From Paulownia fortunei (Eukaryota > Streptophyta > Magnoliopsida > Lamiales > Paulowniaceae), in NCBI GenBank assembly GCA_019321725.1, contig CM033108.1, forward strand, positions 15,823,799-15,887,798: 64,000 bases of DNA, given 5' to 3'. The notes beneath the pieces are model-generated. The model did not search any database, was not told the DNA's origin, and saw only the letters and a list, made by a program, of their open reading frames with translations. The translations under genes were made by a program, and so were the position numbers. This document shows positions 56,498-64,000 of this stretch, one piece after another (within the stretch, counting starts at the first letter, position 1; every line of letters begins with the position of its first letter).

Positions 56498-57034
56498 TGG
56501 TAGACATTTCAACGATATCCATAATGTTGATCTAATTGATATACATAAATTAATTAGATGTTAATTCCATAATGGGGGTGGGATTCTATTTTCTAATTGA
56601 ACTGTGTTTTTTTCTTGTGTGGGAAGAGATTTATATGGACTCTTCCTTAGGTAGGAAAATATAGTTATCTATAAACATGTAAAATTCCTACTCTAATAGA
56701 AAGTGTGAATAAACATATTCTCATAAAATACCCTCTTCAAAATTAACTCTTTACACGTTTTCTCTCAACATCTTTCTTGGAGCATCACCATAGAACTTTC
56801 AAGGATTTGAGGTGTGTAAATATATAGATAACTCTAGTAGTTATTTACCACCACGAATAAGGCATATTCCCGATCGGTTGCAACAAAGAGATCTTGAAGA
56901 TATTTTCGTGGTTCGATAAAAAAGAGGTTTTAGACAAGCTTAGATTGGCATAGTTTTATTGCTTATAAATATACCCGGTCTATTATTTATTTATATGTGA
57001 ATATGCGATCACATCATTGATTATTTGGTTTCCA
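56498..57034 (+). repeat. copia-B LTR, tandem unit 2
   Basis: From TGGTAGACATTTC to GGTTTCCA, 537 bp, the same length as the split solo copy at 32655-44933. It is followed directly by a PBS. No polypurine tract precedes it, which argues against a simple LTR-internal-LTR element. Confidence 0.86.
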
Positions 57035-57047
57035 TGGTATTAGAGCC
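57035..57047 (+). other. copia-B primer binding site, unit 2
   Basis: TGGTATTAGAGCC at the LTR end; one change from the canonical initiator Met-tRNA complement. Confidence 0.85.
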
Positions 57048-57800
57048 AATGGGGCTCGTTCTCGTCGTTTTATATGATTAGTTTATGAATATGTTTTTAT
57101 GCTATAAAAAATGATAAATTATTCTCTAAAGCATAGAATTTGACCATGAAATTTTCACTATATGTAGATCTTAATGTGTAGATCACATGATCAAATTGTG
57201 GTGAAAAATAGATAAGCATTTTGAGAGAAAAATTAATTTTTGATTTAGGATACTTTTTCTTTATTCTCAAAAGTCGAACCTATTTTTGTTTTGAAAAATA
57301 ATTTATGCCATATTGTCTAAAAATATATTCGGAACGACATGTAATTTGTTAAAAATTGACTTAAAACAAGTGGGATATGATTTTCTTAAATTTTTGACTG
57401 AAAATTATTCTTTATCGTCGAAAAAGCGAATTGTCTAGAATTTTGACCGGCCAGGGCTAGAGAAGATGCCGGAAAGTTGATGGCCAGATGATCGGCCAAG
57501 TTGGCACATGCCTAGAGCTAAGTAGATTAGGTTGCATTTGGCTTAATTCAAAAAAAAAATGAAGTAGCAGTTGGCGAGCTAATGGGCTACATCGATTCAG
57601 GCGCTGCACTGTTTGAAATTTAAACATTGGTCTCTAGGTTGGAAGAGCATAATTCCAGTACTATATCATTATCACTTCTTGTTAATTAGTTGGCTGCTAA
57701 ATGTTCATAAAGTCGAGTTTGACGTTTGATGTTTGATTTTTTTTTTGTAATTTGATTTGACTTATTGGATATGAACTTGGAAGTCATTGCATTATTTCCA
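57048..57800 (+). other. copia-B leader, unit 2
   Basis: A second copy of the leader (GTAGATCTTAATGTGTAGATC, CATATTGTCTAAAAATATATT, GGTCTCTAGGTTGGAAGAG). The repeat ends near 57800 (TTTCCAATAAAAATTAG), where unit 1 instead goes into the LTR. Confidence 0.72.
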
Positions 57801-58950
57801 ATAAAAATTAGATAAAATATTTATTGCGCATAAGGATGCTTGCAAAAATTTATTTTTTTGCACATTAAAATGCTCTAAATAAGTTGCATGCTTTATTAAT
57901 TACATTGTTATATATTTATTTTTTTTCAATTAATATTTTTTATTTAAAAGGAGAATACTGGTTAGTTCCCCAACTTTCCTCCAAGTGACTCAAATCCATT
58001 ACCAACCAGGGGATTGGTGCAAGTGCTCACCAACAAGCTACATTAACTCTTTTTTTTTGGGCAATTAATATGATTAGATGGGATATGAAGTGATATAAAT
58101 TGTGATGGACATTCACATTTGGGTGCTTGTGGAAAATGAGTGTTTTCTTATTTTATTTTTATAATTTTCTATAAGAGATAATTTGTGGCAATGGTGGTAA
58201 CTCGGTATTCCTAAATTATTATTATCTTTTTGATTAAATTGATGTAGTTGGCTCTAATATAATGTAAATGTTCATTTTTAATTTAAAGGCATATATTACT
58301 TAGACCACTTTGGGGAGGCCATGTATCATCATGTTTATGAAAATATTTTTTATCTACCATCAGGACCAAAATTATCTCAACATAATGCACAAAATGTCAA
58401 TGTAGCCCATCTCGGGTTAACTTTTGTTATTTATGTTGCTAGTTGCATGTATGAAATATGTGGACAAGTTATTATTTTATTCATGATCAATAAATTTTTA
58501 TTATGACTTTAACTTAGTAGGAGATGATTACTGGCCTCAACTGTAAATTTTTTATTTTGTTGAGTATAAAAAAATAATAAAGTATTTATTTGGGTATAGA
58601 ATATAATATTAGACCTATACCTAAGTTTTGCGCAGTTAATTTAGAAATGTTAGACCAACTCAACAAATTTATATTTAATCCAAATGAGCTATAAAATGAA
58701 CAAGTTGTCAATAGTCATAGCTTAGATGTAGACAATTATGCTAGAGACCAACAATAAAGTTTTTGCTTTAATTTGTTTAAACTGTAAACACAAGAATTTG
58801 ACCAAAGATTTTAAGCTCTATTTTATATGAGCTCACTCGCAAGTAAAAAGTTATAGTTATCCTAGAGTCGTTTTTTGAGTGGATATATAAATATCTGTAA
58901 TGTGTTTCCAATAATAACTACCTAACTTGAGGTTGATTGATAAGAATCAA
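57801..58950 (+). other. AT-rich stretch before the copia gag, nothing recognised
   Basis: No domain or LTR seen. It may be further leader or a separate insertion. A 61-codon open piece at 58321-58506 has no recognisable features, and I do not support it as a gene. Confidence 0.45.
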
Positions 58951-61900
58951 AAAGTGCACAAGTAGTTGCACTTGTCATTCATGGAACCAATGTAAACCAA
59001 TTATGGTGAGTGTTGGAATGAGCAATAAGTTAAACTAGAAGACAAATTGATACAACAAAGTGATAAGATGTGTCACTTTAGTAATAGAGGCATCTAAACC
59101 TTAACTAATATCAAGTGTTATGATTGTAATGAGATCGGTTACTTTGTTTGTAACTATACTGAGATGAATTTTAACTACATAAAGTTCTCTCATTCTTTTA
59201 TTTGCAAATGTTCTCAATTTTGTCCTTCGATGGATAGAAGAAGTTGGTGAAATATAACATGAGATTGGATATTGACGAAACATACATACTACGATCAAGT
59301 GTTGTGCAGCCATATTTATTAAAATGGTGCATAAGAAAAGGAATTACAAATTGAGAAGTGTCATCTCAAACTTAATAACTGGTGTGAGCTACACCTAAGA
59401 GATATAGAAAAGATACTAAATTTGATATAGTCCAATTTAAATTAAAACACTTATAAGATATTAGTTGAGTGATGCGATTAGCTTAAGATAGTGTTTCTTA
59501 CACTTCTTCCATTGATATTATTATATCATGGCATATGAGATTATGAGGATGACTGTGCTAGCTAGAGGAGGCTTTATTGGCTTATTTGCTAAGCTCAACC
59601 TCTCTCTATACAAACTTTTCTAGCAAGAAAAGCTTGCTGGAAAGCAAAATAGGACTATCTATTCTCTAGAGCCGGTCTATTAAGATAAGTGTGGATGTAT
59701 AAGTGTGAGGCACCAAATAGTACATTTTGTTTTTCTTTTTAACTATTCGCACTATAAATTAGTATATTCCTAATCTCATTGGTCAGAAGCACTAAATTAT
59801 TTCAAGCAATTCTTAACAAAGGTTGAGAATCATAGGGAAATAAAAATTGAGGTTCAATATACTAATAGAAAGAGAGAATATCTTGTCAAATTAGTTTGGA
59901 CATGTGTATGAGGAAAATAGAGTTCCAAGTTGAGTGATAACTCTGAACACTTCGTAACTAAACAAGCTTGTGCAAAGGGATGAATCAAACAATTCAAAAT
60001 TTTTATTTTTCTAATGGTGAAAATTATTTTATATCTCAATTGGGAAGATACAATTTTAACTACAGCCTAATCATGAAAAGTGAGCCTCCAAGTGAATTCT
60101 CCAACCTTGTATGAACTTTAACATGGTAGCAAGCCCAAATTAGAGGTTGTATGCCCATGGAAGTTCAAGAAGGTATGTTCTCAAAAGTGATGAATGCCTT
60201 GGTGCAAAAATTATAGAAATTAAGTATCGCAATATTGATTTCCTCAAGGAGGATTTTACAAGCATAAGTGAAGTCAAAAGAAATCTTGAACTATACTAGT
60301 TGTAAGATCCTTGAGGAGACGCTCATTTTCTAGTGAGGATAATGCATTTTAGACTCATCCAACAATCATTAGGATAATGGGGCTGCGTTAGTGAGTGGGA
60401 GTGTCTCATTTTAAAAATAATCTCAAATTCTAAAAGTAAGGAATGAAAATGAGTTGTTCCTCATTATCTATATGAGATTGGTAGGTATCCTTCACGACTA
60501 CATAGGGATGGCAACAAGGCGAGCTTGGAATGGGTTTGTCAAAAATTCAAACCGCCCCACCAAGGTTTTAAAAGACCCAAGACCCACCCTACCCTGGACC
60601 CGCTGGATTTGAGTTAGACTCGTTAAACCTACTTTATAATTGAAAAAATAAAAAATATATAATTTTTAAAAATAACACCACTATTTTTTTAAAAAAAAAT
60701 ATTTTTAAATATAAAATTACAAAAATACATATATATTAAAATAAAAATAAATAAAAAATTAAATGGGGTGGGTCTCAGGTGGGCCAGGTTAGAAAATAAA
60801 ATGTCAAGACCAGCCTTGAATTGATTTATAACTTAAAAAACCTGCCCCAAGTGGGGTGGGTTCGGGGTGGGTTTGGGTTTAGACCCGCGCCATTATCATC
60901 CCTATTGATGAGTTGACTCAGAACTTGCGGTTTAACTTGCTTCTTTAAGGGGATAGCTGCTGTGTAGGAAAAAATAGGCCCAATGACTAAGAACACATTC
61001 TAAGAGTTGTTTGATCTTCCGTCTAGGTGCAAGACCATTTGATTTTTAAAGGTCATGCGCGAAGAAAATTTGTTGATTAACTAGTGTATAGCTCAATTAA
61101 GGGCGAAATGTTTATGCCTTATAGAAGTGCATGATTTTTTTGTGATGTTACTCCTTAAGTGGTGAGATTGCCTCCATTTGCTCATAACCTATAGATTATT
61201 GTCACTTTTATCTAAGTTTATCCTAGATGATTGAGGTTAATATATATGAATGAGGAATGGCGAGAAGATCTATGTAAATGCCCAATAAATTCAAGAAGTG
61301 AGGAAAAAGTGCACAAATTATTGCTAAAAAAGCTCCATTTGTAACTTGAATTATCGTCCAAATAGTGGTGCTATTGATTTCATCGAGCTATCACTCTGAT
61401 AGGCTTGTAATGCCCAAGTAAGATCACTAAATATATGTCAAGATAAATAAGAGAATTTAGTTCTCACAATGTATGAGCATAATGTGATGGGTAGAACGGA
61501 CATAGAAATATTTCGCCACTTTGTAGTGGTTGTTCTTTATATTTGGAATGGAAATGGGAAAAGTGGATGCAAACTTGGTGTTATGATACCGAGATTTTAT
61601 ATGCATCACACTAATACTATTGACACTTCATGATCAAGATTATGCTCTAATTAAAATAATTGCTCTAAAATGGAAGAAAAAAAGAAATGCTAGCCAAGCC
61701 AGTATTATGCAAGCACTATAAAACATTTGATGTGCATAATGTGTGTACTAAACTAGTCTTGTAGCATTAAGAATTGTAAGTGGAAGTCAAAGTGATCCTT
61801 GATGTAAATATGCAATGCAATCAAGTGGATACTTAGATATCTTAATAGAATAGTGTGAGAGAGCTGAAGACTATCTAGTTAAATGAAACATGCGCATCTG
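58951..61900 (+). pseudogene. Ty1/copia gag-pol, heavily decayed
   Basis: The pieces are in the right order on the + strand. A gag zinc knuckle lies near 59116 (KCYDCNEIGYFVC; the His is Tyr). A GAG-pre-integrase segment lies near 59545 (MTVLARGGFIGLFAKLNL). The integrase follows near 59770-59880 (SHWSEALNYFKQFLTKVENH, EVQYTNRKREYL). The post-integrase text near 60215-60290 reads EIKYRNIDFLKED and SEVKRNLEL. RT end text near 61805-61850 reads CNAIKWILRYLNRIV. Many stops and frameshifts, plus a 400-bp insertion at 60503. Most likely the coding part of the copia-B element whose LTRs lie upstream. No 3' LTR is found before 62242. Confidence 0.8.
60503..60904. mobile_element. Small TIR element (MITE-like) inserted in the copia pol
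   Basis: The ends TAGGGATGGCAACAAGG and GCGCCATTATCATCCCTA form an imperfect terminal inverted repeat of about 12 bp. The interior is unlike the surrounding pol: both flanks are rich in GGGTGGG or CCCACCC (GACCCACCCTACCCTGG; GGGGTGGGTTCGGGGTGGG) and pair with each other, and the centre is AT-rich. This GGGATGGCAA/GGGTTTGGG pattern is a common plant repeat. No clear target-site duplication. Confidence 0.6.
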
Positions 61901-62241
61901 TTCGTAAAATATTTTGCAAACCACAAGTGAACGGTGTCAAGTTTTAACACAATGGTGAGTTAAGTATCATATCCACAAGAATTGTAATAAAAAATTACAT
62001 CAACTACTATAGTTCAAATAATCTCAATTTTATCTAGAAAATCAAGTGATGATTGGTAAACAAAGAAGAGTGAGATAAAAATATTGCAAAGACAAGAATG
62101 GAGTTCTTAAAAAGCAATACAACAAACACCTTATGAGCAATAAATTCTAGAGGAATGACTCACCTAATAATCACCTATGTTCTTCCTTCTACAACGTACC
62201 AATTCAAGTCAACAACATATGTAAGTTAAGAATTCCTAAGC
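61901..62241. other. Non-coding stretch between the copia pol and the gypsy-2 LTR
   Basis: GTGAACGGTGTCAAGTTTTA and TATCATATCCACAAG near 61930-61980 resemble an untranslated-region repeat, also loosely related to 4080-4130. No gene seen. Confidence 0.45.
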
Positions 62242-64000
62242 TGTGATACCCGAACCTCTCACAACTCACTTGACCAATGTGATTCATGTATTACATGCTA
62301 CTTATATGCTAATTTGCATTAACATTTACATGGCATCTTATATAGCATTTTTAATCGTTAGACCTCTAATGCTATCACATGATATAAGTTGTTGAGATCT
62401 TATAACCTAATTAAGAAATTCTATATTTAAATAAGAAAAAGAATAGATTGGTCGATATATTGGATATTCATAGGTTATATGTTATAATTTTGGAAGTGTT
62501 AAAGGTATTACTAGTAAGTTTATATGATTCGATTTAATTAGATAGATGTGTTTTAAAAGTATACATCCATGGATTAACATAATTGGGATATTGGACATGA
62601 TATAATGTGATTTATGTGTCATAATACAAGGTCCATATGTGCATATGATTTTAGAAATACAAACTAGACAATCATTTAAGAATCGGATGTCAATCGATTT
62701 GGAGATCGAATGAACGAACATAGGAATTACCTATGGGAATGAATGGTGACTAAGATAGGTTGCAACCAAATAAGAATATGTGAGACACACAAGATTAGGG
62801 CTGCAAGATAAGAGAGAAAATCAGATTATACCATTACATGCCACCTCAAGCTTTGCCACCTCACGCTTTCTTATTAAGGTTAAGCTAACATCTCAAGCTA
62901 ACACCTCAAACCCTTCACCCTTAAGCCACGACCAGACCTTGATTTCAGCCATTTTCACCTTCCAAACACACACCTTAAGCTATCCAAGTGCTCCAAATTA
63001 ATTCCAATTTGAAATAAAAGCAAGAAAAGCAAAGGAGAAGTGATTACCATCAAGTTTAACCTCAAAATCTGTATAGGTAACACTTATCTACGGTTTTGCC
63101 TTTGGTTTTCAGATTATTCTGAATGGTTTTATTATTTACTAAGATTTAAATATCTCTTATAAAGTGTTAGGAAGGTTTTAGTTAGACTTTGGTGCACAAA
63201 GAAAAGGTTTTTGATGACAAACACTTAATAAGAAATACTTGTGGCAGAAACTGTTACCTTACTATTTTCTTGTATTTTAGGCTTCAAAAGTGTATGGTAT
63301 GTTGAATAAAACCTGTAATTATCATCATATACATGTTTATATATGGGTTAAGAGTATTGGAATAAATTTTCATCAGTTAGAAATTGAAATAGGGCATGAT
63401 ATTGAAGAGATACTCAAAACTATCACCATCGAATTTCAGATTCTGTCCTATGTGAAGTGGACTTATTTTACAGTATTAAATCCATTAGTTTTGGCAAGGA
63501 TATGACCTGGTTGTCTCTTTTTATATGTTATATAAGTGTGGTGAAAATTTGGGAGTGATTGAATATACTTAATGGTGCCAAAACCATTAATGTCATGAAG
63601 TGCGTAAAACTGCCACGGTGGGAAAAATCTGTTTCAGTATGCTGTGAAAGGAGCTAAACTTGGGAAGATATATCCGTGCGTTTTAGCCATTAAATGACAT
63701 GGTTACATTTTTTTTGATGTTATATAAGTGTGATAAAAATTTTGGAGTGAATGAATATGTCTAAGGGTGTCAAAATCATCATGCAAATTAATGTGGCAGC
63801 AAGAAAATGTGAAGTGGTGAATCTGTCCCATTTGGTTCATTAACATGTTCCAGCATAGATGTGGTGCATTTGATCCCTAAAATTTAGGGAAATATTGTAA
63901 GAGTTATAATACATCAATTAAGTGAGGTTAGTATACATTTAAGATGTGGAACAAAGGTACGTAGAAGGTTGTATTCGGTTATAGTTTCTAAGTGGTAAGG
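62242..64000 (+). repeat. gypsy-2 LTR, continuing past the window end
   Basis: It starts TGTGATACCCGAACC and follows the 52288 LTR almost line by line: GTGATTCATGTATTACATG, AATTTTGGAAGTGTTAAAG, CACACAAGATTAGGGCTGCAAG, AACACTTATCTACGG, GGTGCACAAAGAAAAGG. About 1,759 bp of an expected 2.6 kb is in the window. Whether it is solo or attached to an element cannot be seen. Confidence 0.9.

Noticed and set aside
54997..57034. A compact TRIM/LARD element (LTR-internal-LTR)
   Set aside because: There is no polypurine tract before the second LTR, no matching target-site duplication on the two sides, and the leader is repeated after the second LTR, so a tandem dimer fits better.
58321..58506. 61-codon + strand frame before the copia gag
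   Set aside because: No domain, no start context, and AT-rich non-coding surroundings.

Overview
This is a plant nuclear (angiosperm, most likely eudicot) genomic window: AT-rich, dominated by LTR retrotransposons of several lineages, with one recognisable host gene and a 100-N assembly gap (23449-23548). There is no sign of bacterial or organellar organisation. I place the organism no more precisely than a dicot-like plant, from the retroelement lineages (Tekay/Del chromovirus, Tat/Ogre, Athila, several Ty1/copia) and the BAHD-family gene. Layout: 1-3838 is the 3' part of a + strand Tekay-type Ty3/gypsy element (integrase, chromodomain, 2.3 kb LTR, here called family 1). 3839-8989 is a patchwork of Ty1/copia LTR pieces (copia-A and a SIRE-like 3' end) flanked by an inverted repeat of unknown type. 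8990-22402 is a minus-strand complex of family-1 elements: a 3' LTR whose distal two thirds is present three times in tandem, a decayed gag-pol with the integrase core deleted, and a tandem duplication of LTR + PBS + gag start. 22403-27972 holds copia-A LTRs in both orientations, a truncated second-family gypsy LTR (gypsy-2) and the gap. 27973-31890 carries a 5'-truncated family-1 LTR and an Athila-like 3' end with LTR. The clearest architecture is at 32650-44938. A solo copia-B LTR (TSD TTTAT) is split by a minus-strand Tat-lineage element (TSD GAACT) with dual RNase H domains. That element is itself split by a solo family-1 LTR (near-matching TSD). Between its integrase and 3' LTR the Tat element carries a + strand (antisense) gene-like region with a domain resembling the 'putative gypsy type transposon' family, and a 113-bp near-perfect hairpin. 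44934-48960 is AT-rich intergenic DNA with microsatellites, a LINE-type RNase H remnant, a fold-back transposon and MITE-like sequences. 49081-51901 is the only host gene: a two-exon BAHD acyltransferase-family gene (ECERIFERUM 26-like type) with HXXXD present, DFGWG absent, and a one-base frameshift in exon 1. A solo gypsy-2 LTR with a perfect TSD sits 386 bp past its stop. 54997-62241 holds a copia-B LTR-leader tandem dimer and a heavily decayed copia gag-pol interrupted by a small TIR element; 62242-64000 is another gypsy-2 LTR running off the window. All retroelement coding regions are broken by stops, frameshifts and deletions. I found no evidence for a new functional system. The most distinctive items are the antisense gene plus hairpin of the Tat element, the datable three-level nest, the LTR triplication, and the frameshifted BAHD gene. 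All similarity statements are by eye or from family knowledge; no alignments or searches were run.
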